Below are positions 46,244 to 54,980 of a DNA stretch of 64,000 nt, piece after piece; positions within the stretch are counted from its first letter, which is position 1, and the number at the start of each line of letters is the position of its first letter. This stretch comes from Prochlorococcus sp. scB243_498I20. GTDB lineage: Bacteria; Cyanobacteriota; Cyanobacteriia; PCC-6307; Cyanobiaceae. The stretch spans positions 186,001 to 250,000 of the forward strand of contig JFMR01000045.1 of the NCBI GenBank assembly GCA_000635015.1, given 5' to 3'. Made by a program: the position numbers and the translations under genes. Under the pieces are notes generated by a model that did not search any database, was not told the origin of the DNA, and was given only the letters and a program-made list of their open reading frames with translations.

Positions 46244-47041
46244 TTAAGTATTTTTGGGCTTTTCATATCTTGAAAATAATGTTTGAGATAAAATATATCC
46301 GGCAATTCCTGCTGCTGTAAAAGCTAAACCATTTTTAAATAATGGTAATAAATCATTTGTTCTGGATATTATCGGTGCCAAACCAAAAATTCCAAATAAC
46401 ATTCCCCATAAAGGAGAAAGAAGAGCTAAAAACCCAATTGATATCACTTGACCTTCTTTTCGTGGCGCAGATGCGAAACCTGCTACTAAACCTCCAAGAA
46501 TTGATGTACATAAAGTCCATATATATTGCTCTTTGGGTAGGCCAGGGACAACTTGGCATCCTCCTCTTTCTAGGCAAATCTTTACTGAATCAATTGCGTC
46601 TAGTACTGCACCATCCTCACCGTGATCTTTTACATAATATTGGTTGCCAAATCTTGTTTGAAGTTCAACCCAAAATAACCTTGGCATAAAATTAAAATAT
46701 GCCTCTCCGACGTTAAAGTTCAGTAAATTTCCCCCTCTAGGATCCGCAACTATCAACAAACTTGTCTCGTCTAAATCCCAATAGTCCTTTATTGCACTAC
46801 CAGGTGAACTCTCAAACTGAGATAAATATTTAATTTTCCACCCACTTTCAATTTCTAGATTGTTGAGCTTTTCCTCTAAAGATTTTTTCTGATTAGGGCT
46901 TAATGTTTTAGCTAAATCAATTACTGGTGTTTTTTCTTCTGGTAAGAGATTTGGGTTATTTATAGCGAAAACGGGTTTATGTGAAATTAAAACTAAAATA
47001 GATAGAAATATTCCTAATAAATAGTTAATCTTTGAAGGCAT
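46244..47041 (-). CDS. TPM-domain (Psb32-like) membrane protein
   Basis: 265 residues. The signal peptide is at residues 1-26 (..ISHKPVFAINN). The TPM domain at ~36-160 has TPVIDLAKTLSPNQKKSLEEKL and LLIVADPRGGNLLNFNVGE, and two or three membrane helices follow at the C-terminus. In cyanobacteria a TPM protein called Psb32 helps protect or repair photosystem II; the same role here is inferred from the domain layout. Confidence 0.8.
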   Translation of the reverse strand: MPSKINYLLGIFLSILVLISHKPVFAINNPNLLPEEKTPVIDLAKTLSPNQKKSLEEKLNNLEIESGWKIKYLSQFESSPGSAIKDYWDLDETSLLIVADPRGGNLLNFNVGEAYFNFMPRLFWVELQTRFGNQYYVKDHGEDGAVLDAIDSVKICLERGGCQVVPGLPKEQYIWTLCTSILGGLVAGFASAPRKEGQVISIGFLALLSPLWGMLFGIFGLAPIISRTNDLLPLFKNGLAFTAAGIAGYILSQTLFSRYEKPKNT

Positions 47042-47072
47042 AAATAAGTTTTGTCTCTTTATATTTTCGCCG

Positions 47073-48263
47073 ATGAATAGCTTACCCGCGAATAATCCAG
47101 ATTGGTTAGAAAAAAAAATAATAAAAATGGGTGGGACTATAAGTTTTTATGACTTTATGACTTTTGCATTAAATGATCCTATTAATGGTTATTACGGCAG
47201 CGGTAAAGCTGAGTTAGGCCTTCGAGGAGATTTTGTCACATCACCATCTTTATCTGATGATTTTGCTTTTTTGGTTGGCAAACAAATAGAAGATTGGTTG
47301 ATTCAGTTCAAAAGTAGTTATTTATCTAATCAGAAATTAGCTGTAACTGAATTTGGAGCTGGAGATGGAAGCTTTATGAGTGGATTAATTAAATATTTTT
47401 TAGAAAACAGCAAGAATTTTTTAGAGGGAGTTTCTTTTGTAATTATTGAACCTAATAAAGGGATGGTAGAAAAACAAAAAAATAAATTGGAGGAATTTTT
47501 GAACTTAGGTATTGATATTTTATGGAAAGGTTTGGATGAAGTAGAGGAAAATAATATAAATGGAATAGTTCTAGCAAATGAGGTTTTGGATGCTTTGCCA
47601 GTAGAGAGAATAACCTTCTCAAAGGGAAAATTAATTCGACAAGCCGTTTCTATAGACAAAAAATCTCATAAATTATTTTTTGATAAAATGCCAATTACAA
47701 GTGAATTGGAAAAAAGTTTTGAACTTGCTAAAAGTGAGTTGGGAATAACTATTCCACCTGAAGATGCTCTTGAAGGATGGACGACAGAATGGCATGTAGA
47801 TAACTCAAAATGGTTAGGAGCTATTTATGGGAAAATCAATAATGGTATTTTATTGATAATTGATTACGCCAAAGAAGCAAAAAAATACTATAACTCTCAG
47901 AATTCTGATGGGACGATAGTTTCTTATGAAAATCAAAAAATGAAGAATAATGTCCTAGATTCTCCTGGAAATTGCGATATAACATCTCATGTGTGCATAG
48001 AAACTTTAATTAATGATGCTGAGACTCTAGGATTTAATACTGATGGAATAACTAAACAAGGAGAGGCTTTGTTAGCACTTGGATTGGCAGAGAGACTTTA
48101 TGGGATTCAGAAAGAATTTAAGGAGAATTTATCAAATGCTCTTTTAAGAAGAGAGGCATTACTTAGACTCGTAGATCCTGTATGCCTAGGTAATTTTAAG
48201 TGGTTCGTTTTTAATAAGTTTAATGAGAAGGAAATGAATATAAATTCAACCTGTTTGCGTTAA
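47073..48263 (+). CDS. MidA-type SAM-dependent methyltransferase (DUF185)
   Basis: 396 residues. Family blocks: [52 protein letters not shown] (AdoMet motif), [15 protein letters not shown] and LIIDYAKEA. The mitochondrial homologue NDUFAF7/MidA methylates an Arg of complex I. In cyanobacteria the NDH-1 complex could be the target, which is an inference. It overlaps the convergent aroB by 4 bp. Confidence 0.9.
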   Translation: MNSLPANNPDWLEKKIIKMGGTISFYDFMTFALNDPINGYYGSGKAELGLRGDFVTSPSLSDDFAFLVGKQIEDWLIQFKSSYLSNQKLAVTEFGAGDGSFMSGLIKYFLENSKNFLEGVSFVIIEPNKGMVEKQKNKLEEFLNLGIDILWKGLDEVEENNINGIVLANEVLDALPVERITFSKGKLIRQAVSIDKKSHKLFFDKMPITSELEKSFELAKSELGITIPPEDALEGWTTEWHVDNSKWLGAIYGKINNGILLIIDYAKEAKKYYNSQNSDGTIVSYENQKMKNNVLDSPGNCDITSHVCIETLINDAETLGFNTDGITKQGEALLALGLAERLYGIQKEFKENLSNALLRREALLRLVDPVCLGNFKWFVFNKFNEKEMNINSTCLR

Positions 48264-49351
48264 GAAAAAAACTTTAAAAATAATGAATCCTCTACGTCAT
48301 CATATATATCTACTGTACCAATTTCTTTCGGTAATATAAATCTCATTTTGCCATTACGAACTTTTTTATCACCCATAATTATTTTAAGAACGTCTTCTTT
48401 CTTTAATTTGGGGATATCTGTAGGAAGATCATAACTCTCTAAGAGAATTTGCTGTCTCTCTAATTCTTCTCTGGACCATAACCCTTTTTCAATTGCTATT
48501 TTTCCAGCAATATTCATACCAATTGATATTGCTTCACCATGTAGAAATTTGCCGTATCCACATAAATTTTCAATAACGTGACCAAAAGAATGACCATAAT
48601 TCAATATTGCTCTAACACCATTTTCATGTTCGTCTTGAGAAACAATATGAGACTTTGTTTTTATTGAACTATTAATTATTTTAATAAGATATTCATTCTT
48701 GAGATTTATAAGTTCATTCTTGTTTTTTTCAATTTCTAAGTATTCGAAAAGTTCTTTGTCTCTTATTGCTCCGTATTTTATTACCTCGGCCATGCCTGCA
48801 TTAAATTCCCTTTTGGGCAAACTTTTTAAAGTTTCTGGATCAATAAAAACTGCTTTAGGTTGATTGAAAGCCCCAATTAAATTCTTACCTTTTGGATGAT
48901 TCACTCCTGTTTTTCCTCCCACAGATGAATCAACCATTGATAATAATGTCGTTGGAATCTGAATATATTCGATACCTCTTAGCCAAGTAGCAGCTGCAAA
49001 ACCGCTTACGTCTCCAACAATTCCTCCTCCAAGGGCAATAATTATTGAATTTCTATCTAAGCCAAATTCAAATGCAATATCATATATTTCACTCAAGGTT
49101 TTTAAGTTTTTATATGATTCTCCAGCCTTGATAAGGAACATTCTGGCCTGAAATTGATTATCTTTTAAATTATTTAAGAATTTTTCACCATACAAATTTG
49201 ATATTTCTTCATTTGATATCACAAGTATTTTTCTATTCTTTGTTATTCCAATTTTTAAGAGTTCTTCGCTGATATTATTCAGTATCCCTGCTTCTAGAGT
49301 TACTTCGTATGACTTATCACCTAATGGGACTAATATTTTTCTCTTATTCAC
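48260..49351 (-). CDS. aroB: 3-dehydroquinate synthase
   Basis: 363 residues. Second step of the shikimate pathway (DAHP to dehydroquinate; NAD and metal dependent). Blocks: [49 protein letters not shown] and [13 protein letters not shown] (metal His). Divergent from purK with a 125-bp AT-rich spacer. Confidence 0.95.
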   Translation of the reverse strand: MNKRKILVPLGDKSYEVTLEAGILNNISEELLKIGITKNRKILVISNEEISNLYGEKFLNNLKDNQFQARMFLIKAGESYKNLKTLSEIYDIAFEFGLDRNSIIIALGGGIVGDVSGFAAATWLRGIEYIQIPTTLLSMVDSSVGGKTGVNHPKGKNLIGAFNQPKAVFIDPETLKSLPKREFNAGMAEVIKYGAIRDKELFEYLEIEKNKNELINLKNEYLIKIINSSIKTKSHIVSQDEHENGVRAILNYGHSFGHVIENLCGYGKFLHGEAISIGMNIAGKIAIEKGLWSREELERQQILLESYDLPTDIPKLKKEDVLKIIMGDKKVRNGKMRFILPKEIGTVDIYDDVEDSLFLKFFS

Positions 49352-49476
49352 AATTGATTACCTAGTTAAAATTTATAAATATTTGGTATTAAATACACTA
49401 CATATTAGCAAAATTTAAGCTCTAGATTCTTAAAAATTCAGTTGTTAAGAATTAGAAATGGTAATAAAATCATTCT

Positions 49477-50667
49477 ATGAGTTTTAAAAAAAATATAAAC
49501 GATATTAAGAAAAATTATTCCCTAGGAATAATTGGAGGTGGTCAACTGGCTTTGATGTTAACCGAGGCAGCAAAAAAAAGAGATCTCGAAGTATGTGTGC
49601 AAACAAAATCTTGTGATGATCCAGCTGGTTTAAAAGCAGATCATGTTATAGAAGCTGATCCTTTAAAGATAAGAGGGAATAAATCATTAATTAATGAGTG
49701 TGAAAAAATAATTTTTGAAAATGAATGGATAAAAATTGATAAATTAAATTTAATTGACAATAAAAATATTTTTGTTCCAAGCCTTAATTCAATCAAGCCA
49801 TTAGTAGATAGGTTTTCTCAAAAAAAATTAATAGAAAGAATGAATATTCCCTGCCCAAAATGGATAAGTATTGGAGATTTTAAAAACCTCTCGGATGAGG
49901 AAATCAATAATTGGACTTTTCCTCTAATGGCAAAATCAAATAAAGGTGGATATGACGGCAAAGGGAACAGAAAAATAAAGACAAAAGAAGATTTAGATTC
50001 TTTTTTAACAGAAAATAGTTCTAATGAATGGTTAATAGAAGAATGGATAGAGTATGAAAAAGAACTGGCTCTTGTTGGTTCGAGAGATAGGAACGGTAAG
50101 ATAAGATTCTTTCCAATAGTTGAGACGTTCCAATCAAATCATGTTTGTGATTGGGTTCTTGCACCTGGAATAAATGAATATGATTTGAACTTATTTGCAA
50201 TAAATATTTTCTCTTCGATAGTCAATGAACTTAATTACGTTGGAGTTCTAGCTATTGAATTCTTTTATGGAGATAATGGTCTTTTAATTAATGAAATAGC
50301 TCCTAGAACACACAACTCAGCTCATTTCTCTATTGAAGCTTGCACTTCAAGTCAGTTTGATCAATATGTTTGCATTTCTTCTGGGATAATGCCTCCTGAA
50401 ATTAAAATGAACTGTGAAGGGGCAATTATGATAAATCTACTGGGGTTAAAAAAGAATTTCCCAATCTCAATGGAAACCAGAATTAAAATGTTATCTGAAA
50501 TTGAGGGTTCTAATATTCATTGTTATGGCAAATCTCGCGAAATTCTGGGAAGAAAAATGGCTCACATCACATTTTTATTAAATGGTAAAACGCATTCAGA
50601 AAGATATGATGAGGCTCAAATTTTATTAACTATGGTAAGAGACATTTGGCCATCTCCAAATGCATAA
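49477..50667 (+). CDS. purK: N5-carboxyaminoimidazole ribonucleotide synthase
   Basis: 396 residues, ATP-grasp fold. Blocks: LGIIGGGQLALMLTEAA, FPLMAKSNKGGYDGKGN, WLIEEWIEYEKELALVGSRD and LLINEIAPRTHNSAHFSIEA. It carboxylates AIR with bicarbonate and ATP in purine synthesis. The 6S RNA gene follows directly, as in other cyanobacteria. Confidence 0.95.
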   Translation: MSFKKNINDIKKNYSLGIIGGGQLALMLTEAAKKRDLEVCVQTKSCDDPAGLKADHVIEADPLKIRGNKSLINECEKIIFENEWIKIDKLNLIDNKNIFVPSLNSIKPLVDRFSQKKLIERMNIPCPKWISIGDFKNLSDEEINNWTFPLMAKSNKGGYDGKGNRKIKTKEDLDSFLTENSSNEWLIEEWIEYEKELALVGSRDRNGKIRFFPIVETFQSNHVCDWVLAPGINEYDLNLFAINIFSSIVNELNYVGVLAIEFFYGDNGLLINEIAPRTHNSAHFSIEACTSSQFDQYVCISSGIMPPEIKMNCEGAIMINLLGLKKNFPISMETRIKMLSEIEGSNIHCYGKSREILGRKMAHITFLLNGKTHSERYDEAQILLTMVRDIWPSPNA

Positions 50668-50689
50668 AAAAATAAGTTAGAGTTAGATT

Positions 50690-50900
50690 ACTGGATCTTT
50701 GGTTAAGTTCTTCTTTATGTGCTCTGATCTGACTCTCTTTCGACATGAGGAGACTGTCGTGATGCGGTAGTAAACCGATCTTGTAATCGGAAACGAAAGC
50801 CCACTTTGAATCCTCTTCTGGCATTTCCAGGTCGATGCAGCAGAGAACTGACGGGGATCCGGTGTTACCTATCAGAATGCTTGCTATAACAAGCTTTTGG
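50690..50900 (+). ncRNA. ssrS: 6S RNA (boundaries approximate)
   Basis: A GC-richer, non-coding stretch directly downstream of purK, the conserved place of the cyanobacterial 6S RNA gene (ssaA/ssrS). It contains the complementary pair CCGAT-CTTGTAAT-CGG and other pairing segments, and ends in GCTTG-CTATAA-CAAGC followed by TTTT (50879-50898), which may be the terminator. 6S RNA binds RNA polymerase holoenzyme and mimics an open promoter. The assignment rests on position and structure, not on an alignment. Confidence 0.65.
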
Positions 50901-50975
50901 TGGGTATTTTATTTTTTGGAATAACTGAGCTGTTTTTATTCTCTATCAGTGTAAATAATTTATTTGCCAAAATAC

Positions 50976-51023
50976 TTGACGATCCATTTCTAATGTATTT
51001 ATATTGGTAGTACATATGTATTA
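50976..51023 (+). promoter_or_regulatory. Promoter with LexA-box-like operator (first DUF1651 gene)
   Basis: TTGACG (50976-50981), 18 bp, TATATT (51000-51005), then TAGTACATATGTATTA (51008-51023). AGTACATATGTATT fits the cyanobacterial LexA pattern RGTACNNNDGTWCB at all but one base. The site would overlap the transcription start. The same layout recurs before the paralogue at 53473. Confidence 0.6.
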
Positions 51024-51030
51024 CTAAGTA

Positions 51031-51330
51031 ATGACTTTAGGAGGAGCTAATGTTTGGACTAATTTTTCTTACGGTTATCGTAATGAGTCCCCAAGTGGTT
51101 GGTTGCTTAGTCCAGACCGCAGTAGATTAATTTTATTTATAAGGAATAAAAAATCTCCAAGAAATAGTATGAGAATTTTTGCCCATATTTATTATGCAAA
51201 TGATCTTGGTGAGCCAATGGCAATTAAATCATCCACTCAAATGTATTTGGATAATGCTTGGGATAAATGGCATGACCTTCAATTAGAAGGTTGGACTTTT
51301 GAAGAACTTGAATTACCTGAATCTGTATGA
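51031..51330 (+). CDS. DUF1651-like protein (first paralogue)
   Basis: 99 residues, soluble. It shares with the 96-residue protein at 53473 the pattern GGANVWTNFSYGYRN/GVANVRTYFHRGS, then PSGWLLSP, IYYANDLGEP and W..L.LEGW. The GWL...YANxLGEP...W..L...GW layout fits DUF1651, a family common in Prochlorococcus and marine Synechococcus with unknown role. It heads a three-gene mini-operon with overlapping ends. The probable LexA-like site suggests a link to DNA damage. Confidence 0.65.
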   Translation: MTLGGANVWTNFSYGYRNESPSGWLLSPDRSRLILFIRNKKSPRNSMRIFAHIYYANDLGEPMAIKSSTQMYLDNAWDKWHDLQLEGWTFEELELPESV

Positions 51331-51467
51331 CTAACTTAAATCCAATCAAAAAGAAATTATCAAAAGTAGATAGAAAGATATCTATGCAAGACCCATCAAA
51401 ATTATTAGCAGAATTTTTTAATGGTGTTGTCATTGAACTTGATGAAGAATATAAATATGACTCATAA
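51327..51467 (+). CDS. Small hypothetical protein
   Basis: 46 residues, basic then acidic (MTNLNPIKKKLSKVDRKISM to ELDEEYKYDS). The ATG overlaps the stop of the DUF1651 gene (ATGA), and the C-terminus overlaps the next gene by 11 bp. The two overlaps are the main support. Unrecognised. Confidence 0.5.
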   Translation: MTNLNPIKKKLSKVDRKISMQDPSKLLAEFFNGVVIELDEEYKYDS

Positions 51468-51609
51468 AGAATTGATAGATCAAGTTTCTGCAAATTTATT
51501 TAAAGAAAGTGGAAAGTTAGAAAGCCGAAGATCTTGGTTGGCAATGAGAAATTATCTTGAACAATTAGATAGCGAACAACTTAAATCTATGCTTAAAGAC
51601 CACGGATGA
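51457..51609 (+). CDS. Small hypothetical protein
   Basis: 50 residues: MTHKELIDQVSANLFKESGK, then SRRSWLAMRNYLEQLDSEQL. Helical and charged. The frame is open upstream to 51421, but this ATG overlaps the preceding gene in an operon-like way. Last gene of the DUF1651 mini-operon. Confidence 0.5.
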   Translation: MTHKELIDQVSANLFKESGKLESRRSWLAMRNYLEQLDSEQLKSMLKDHG

Positions 51610-51618
51610 TTTAAAACT

Positions 51619-51732
51619 TTATTTAGTTTTTATTTTTTTTTTAATTCTCAGAAAACCATAAGTTGCAAAGCCAACCAAAAACACATCCAAGTAAATATGC
51701 CAAATAGGAAAAATCTGGTGTATTAATTCCAT
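51619..51732 (-). CDS. Tiny membrane protein
   Basis: 37 residues: MELIHQIFPIWHIYLDVFLV, rest of one transmembrane helix, and a basic tail KKKIKTK. Its ATG overlaps the stop of the ligase-domain gene (TAATG), indicating translational coupling. Confidence 0.5.
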   Translation of the reverse strand: MELIHQIFPIWHIYLDVFLVGFATYGFLRIKKKIKTK

Positions 51733-52481
51733 TAGCTTTTTATTGCCACCTGCCAATAAGGATAATCTAAATTTGATTTTTCTCTAATCAATTGTAATTT
51801 TCTAGAATTTATTTTTACTACTATTCCATCTGTTGGATATTTACTAAAAAGCTTCCCTTCTAGCCATTGTTTTCTAAATACTTCAACTTGGCTCGTAAAG
51901 TTGCATGAAATATCCTGAGGGATAGTGAAGCCAAGCTTTGAAAGACTTTTTTTGGACTCATATTGGTTAAGTGTTGAATTAAGTATTTGAAATGCGCAGA
52001 AGCTAAGACTTTCAGAAAATCCTTCTTTAGCTCTTAGAAATCCAGAAGCGATTCTCTGGGAGATATTTGGACTTTGGTTGGGTGCATATAATTCACCTCT
52101 AACTTGAAGAACTCCTCGTAAAGGGAGATTATTGGGAATGTCTTGGACCTTAATAAGTTTACTAGTAACGTCTGTCCCTTTTCTTGAAATTGCTTTCTCT
52201 ATAGTGCCATCCCTATATTGCAAAGCAACAGCACAACCATCAATTTTTGGTTCAATTAATAATCTGGTATCAACTAATAATCCTTTCAAAAATTCATCTA
52301 TTGAATCCTTTTCTAATGAAGGTAAAACTAGTTTATTTTTCTTTTTAAAGTAATCACAATTTGGGTTTGTTCTTAATAAATTTTTTTCAAGTTGGTCGAA
52401 CTGCTTATCAGAAATTAAAGCATTACCATTTCTATAATTATCGTCATACCATTCAATTCGTTCTTCTAAATAAGTCTTCAT
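51732..52481 (-). CDS. Stand-alone NAD-dependent DNA ligase adenylation domain
   Basis: 249 residues against ~670-700 for LigA. It holds the Ia-like N-terminus (YLEERIEWYDDNYRNGNALI, SDKQFDQLE) and the nucleotidyltransferase domain: Lys of EPKIDGCAVALQYRDG, RGELY, and KYPTDGIVVKI. The OB fold, zinc finger, HhH and BRCT domains are absent. It could charge itself with AMP from NAD but not seal nicks alone; a partner or new role is likely. It is in a leftward run of small genes, abutting the 68-residue gene. Confidence 0.8.
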   Translation of the reverse strand: MKTYLEERIEWYDDNYRNGNALISDKQFDQLEKNLLRTNPNCDYFKKKNKLVLPSLEKDSIDEFLKGLLVDTRLLIEPKIDGCAVALQYRDGTIEKAISRKGTDVTSKLIKVQDIPNNLPLRGVLQVRGELYAPNQSPNISQRIASGFLRAKEGFSESLSFCAFQILNSTLNQYESKKSLSKLGFTIPQDISCNFTSQVEVFRKQWLEGKLFSKYPTDGIVVKINSRKLQLIREKSNLDYPYWQVAIKS

Positions 52482-52688
52482 TTAATACGATGGCTTAAGT
52501 TTTTGGTCAGGTATCCAACTTGGTTTATCTATGATCCATTTTTCTCTATCTTCATATTTAACAGTCCATAAAAGAAATGAAGAAATCTCTTTTAGAGTTA
52601 TGCCAACCAAATATCTTGTTCTTGGACTTATTAATATGAATCCAAGTAAGAATATTAATAAAATAAGTTTAAACATGCCTTTAATCAT
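52482..52688 (-). CDS. Small membrane protein upstream of the ligase-like gene
   Basis: 68 residues: one N-terminal transmembrane helix (LILLIFLLGFILI) and a Trp-containing polar tail. Its stop directly abuts the ligase-like ATG, so they are co-transcribed. Unrecognised. Confidence 0.5.
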   Translation of the reverse strand: MIKGMFKLILLIFLLGFILISPRTRYLVGITLKEISSFLLWTVKYEDREKWIIDKPSWIPDQKLKPSY

Positions 52689-52718
52689 TTAAAACTTAGC
52701 GTAATTTTTGCGAACTTT

Positions 52719-52976
52719 TTAATTAATGCAATTCTTATAACCTTCAATCTTTGCTAGTTCATCAATGTTCAAACCTGTTTCCTCTAGTAAAGTTTCTCCT
52801 ATATCGTCCTTATTAAATTTAGTTAAAGCTCCTTTAGTAGAGTACTTAATACATAGGTTTTTGTATTTAGCTTCTTTGACAACAGGAGATAAATAAAAAC
52901 CAAACAAGATGATAAAAGCTCCATAGGTTACAACTTTTCTATGGTTTTTCCACCATTCATAAAATTTATTGGACAC
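52719..52976 (-). CDS. Small membrane-anchored protein
   Basis: 85 residues: a basic start (WWKNHRKVV), one helix (TYGAFIILFGFYLSPVV), then an acidic outer part with two Cys (NLCIKYS and YKNCIN). Probably in the same transcript as the two genes to its left. Unrecognised. Confidence 0.5.
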   Translation of the reverse strand: MSNKFYEWWKNHRKVVTYGAFIILFGFYLSPVVKEAKYKNLCIKYSTKGALTKFNKDDIGETLLEETGLNIDELAKIEGYKNCIN

Positions 52977-53050
52977 GAAAAATAAATAATTAATTTCTAT
53001 TTTAAATTAATTGTCAAGAAATTACTTTAGTAATTGAAGGATTGCTTAGT

Positions 53051-53281
53051 TTATGGTTTTTCATTAATAGATTTAACCCAAGAATAATATCTTGATTTTC
53101 TAATCCTTTGCTCTTTCGAGACTAATCTATCCGCAGATTCTAGGGGTGATTCTCCTTTCTCAACTTTTGTTGTAATGGATATGCCATAACCTTTTGCTTC
53201 AATTTTTGCAATGCCACCCTCTAAAAAAAATAAAAAAGACCAACCTTTATTCCATCCTAAATAGAAGGGATTTCGATACAT
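53051..53281 (-). CDS. Small hypothetical protein
   Basis: 76 residues: a Trp/Phe-rich N-terminus (YLGWNKGWSFLFFLEGGI), then a charged helical part with RLVSKEQRIRKSRYYSW. Soluble or peripheral. No family recognised. Confidence 0.45.
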   Translation of the reverse strand: MYRNPFYLGWNKGWSFLFFLEGGIAKIEAKGYGISITTKVEKGESPLESADRLVSKEQRIRKSRYYSWVKSINEKP

Positions 53282-53420
53282 TGCATTCTTTTGGATATAC
53301 CCCTTAATGTTATTTTCCTTTTCAAGGAGTTACTTGTATTCACTATTACCAAATAAGAAGTTTACAGCTGATTATTTCTGGAAAGTAATTTAAGTATTTA
53401 AATAATTACAAGAGGAATAC

Positions 53421-53467
53421 TTGACGTCTACAAGTAGTACATTTATATTAATAGTACAACTGTATTA
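53421..53467 (+). promoter_or_regulatory. Promoter with LexA-box-like operator (second DUF1651 gene)
   Basis: TTGACG (53421-53426), 17 bp, TATATT (53444-53449), then TAGTACAACTGTATTA (53452-53467), placed exactly 8 bp after the start of the -10 box, as in the first copy. AGTACAACTGTATT fits RGTACNNNDGTWCB except one base. Another TAGTACA lies between the -35 and -10 boxes (53435-53441). Confidence 0.6.
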
Positions 53468-53472
53468 TCTTC

Positions 53473-53763
53473 ATGACTTCAGGAGTCGCTAATGTTCGGA
53501 CTTATTTTCATCGTGGCAGCCTTATTGACCCCCCAACTGGCTGGTTGTTTAACAAAAAAAGTGGTTTATTAATTTTTTTTGAGAGTTATAAGAAATCTGT
53601 ACCTAATAACTTACAAGTATATACTCATCTTTTCTATGCAAATGAATTAGGTGAACCAGCCCAAATTAAAAATTCAAGACTTCTTTCTATTGAGTGTGCT
53701 TGTGAAACATGGAATGAATTAATTTCAGGAGGTTGGCAAATTGTTACTAATAAATTCCAGTAA
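53473..53763 (+). CDS. DUF1651-like protein (second paralogue)
   Basis: 96 residues, clearly related to the protein at 51031 (shared PPTGWLF, LFYANELGEP, W..L.SGGW). The two genes also share promoter and operator layout, so the duplication included the upstream region. Two bases separate its stop from the next gene. Confidence 0.65.
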   Translation: MTSGVANVRTYFHRGSLIDPPTGWLFNKKSGLLIFFESYKKSVPNNLQVYTHLFYANELGEPAQIKNSRLLSIECACETWNELISGGWQIVTNKFQ

Positions 53764-53765
53764 TA

Positions 53766-54023
53766 ATGATCAAAGTAAATCCGTCAAAATGGGAATATCT
53801 AAAAGAATCTACCCTAAAACGAAAACGAACAAAGATTTGTATTACTTGCAATCACTTTCGCTACAGCACTACAGAAACTTTTGCTACTATCTTGATCTGT
53901 CCAAAATACGAAAAACGCATACCACAGGGTGATCATTTACTTAAAGGCTGTGAGTATTGGCAAAAAATAGGACGATATTTTCTCCTGAAGCATATTAATT
54001 ATTCTCTAATTAAACTTCTCTAG
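53766..54023 (+). CDS. Small Cys-rich (zinc-ribbon-like) protein
   Basis: 85 residues. Four Cys are arranged as CITC, then ICPKYEKRIPQGDHLLKGC, suggesting a structural metal site, flanked by a basic N-terminus (ESTLKRKRTK). It is directly downstream of the second DUF1651 gene and so probably under the same LexA-like control. Function unknown. Confidence 0.55.
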   Translation: MIKVNPSKWEYLKESTLKRKRTKICITCNHFRYSTTETFATILICPKYEKRIPQGDHLLKGCEYWQKIGRYFLLKHINYSLIKLL

Positions 54024-54098
54024 GTAGAGATATTTAATTATGTAAACAAAGCATTATTTTATACAACTTAAAAAATTCTTTTTAAGTAATTTTGAAGC

Positions 54099-54200
54099 AT
54101 GATTCAATTCTACTTTTCCATATTTTTATTAGTTGTGCTTACATTTTTTGCACTTTTATTAGATGCACCAGAATTGGCTTCTTTAATTCAAACATTTTAG
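54099..54200 (+). CDS. Tiny membrane peptide
   Basis: 33 residues, mostly one hydrophobic helix (MIQFYFSIFLLVVLTFFALL) ending in DAPELASLIQTF. It is followed at once by a terminator, which supports its being a real transcription unit. Confidence 0.5.
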   Translation: MIQFYFSIFLLVVLTFFALLLDAPELASLIQTF

Positions 54201-54238
54201 AAAGTAATAAATCAGCATTTTTACTGATTTACTTTCTT
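54201..54238 (+). terminator. Terminator after the 33-residue peptide
   Basis: AAAGTAATAAATCAG pairs with CTGATTTACTTT around a CATTTTTA loop, followed by CTTAAT. It directly follows the stop codon. Confidence 0.6.
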
Positions 54239-54282
54239 AATAAGTAAGGCCTAGGTTTAACTTGTTGAATAGGAGGGATCTA

Positions 54283-54324
54283 ATGATTGACAGTCCACCA
54301 GAGGAGTTAAATTATAAAATTTAA
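54283..54324 (+). CDS. Possible 13-residue peptide or small-RNA locus
   Basis: ATAGGAGGGATCTA precedes an ATG encoding MIDSPPEELNYKI. It lies between two terminators in a ~180-bp unit (54239-54386). Either a micropeptide or a small RNA; the strong ribosome site favours translation. Confidence 0.3.
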   Translation: MIDSPPEELNYKI

Positions 54325-54350
54325 ATCTAGATAAAACTAATGCTAAATCT

Positions 54351-54386
54351 GGAATGAATCTTCTATATGAGATTCATTCCTTTTTA
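54351..54386 (+). terminator. Intrinsic terminator
   Basis: GGAATGAATCT and AGATTCATTCC form an 11-bp stem, followed by TTTTT. It closes the short unit beginning after 54238. Confidence 0.75.
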
Positions 54387-54493
54387 ATTTCTTTCTAAAA
54401 AATGTAAATCATAAATATTTATTTTAAAAGTAAAAAATCTGTTCATATTAAAATGATTTGAGGTCTAAGTCTTTTCTTAGATATTGGCTAAAT

Positions 54494-54676
54494 TTATCTA
54501 AATCCAAAACCAGTTTTTTGTTCTTCTTTTTCTTCCCATTCATTAATAATTAGTTTTAGTAAACTTTTAAGTTCTGAATTCGAAGCATCAGTATCTTTTT
54601 GAAGATTTATACAAATGTTTTTTATTTCCTCAAAAGCATTATCAATTAATATTGTTTTTTGATCTGGATTAGCCAT
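54494..54676 (-). CDS. Small acidic hypothetical protein
   Basis: 60 residues, helical and acidic (LKSLLKLIINEWEEKEEQK), ending TGFGFR. Unrecognised. It is 6 nt after the 65-residue membrane gene. Confidence 0.45.
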   Translation of the reverse strand: MANPDQKTILIDNAFEEIKNICINLQKDTDASNSELKSLLKLIINEWEEKEEQKTGFGFR

Positions 54677-54682
54677 AGAATT

Positions 54683-54880
54683 TTAAAATGCTCCATTACA
54701 GTTGAATCCACTGCAGTTAATAACCCTAAAAATATTCACTACAAAGTTGTGGAATCTTTCATCATAAAAAAATGCCCAGGTTGTAAATATAGCAAAACCA
54801 GAGAAAGCAAAAGCAGCATATTGAAGCCAATGTATTCCATAGATGTCCAATCCATTTTTATCAAAATCAGAATTACTCAA
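54683..54880 (-). CDS. Small membrane protein near the HLIP gene
   Basis: 65 residues with one aromatic-rich helix (WLQYAAFAFSGFAIFTTWAFF), an amphipathic C-terminal part and two Cys (NCSGFNC). It lies 100 nt downstream of the HLIP gene on the same strand and may be expressed with it. Unrecognised. Confidence 0.5.
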   Translation of the reverse strand: MSNSDFDKNGLDIYGIHWLQYAAFAFSGFAIFTTWAFFYDERFHNFVVNIFRVINCSGFNCNGAF

Positions 54881-54980
54881 TTGCTTTTTTTACTTATAAT
54901 AAAAATTTTTTTTTTAAAAGGAGAGTTTGTTTTGAAGGAGAGATTTATTTTTTTCTTTAAGACTTTAATGTATTGATAGT

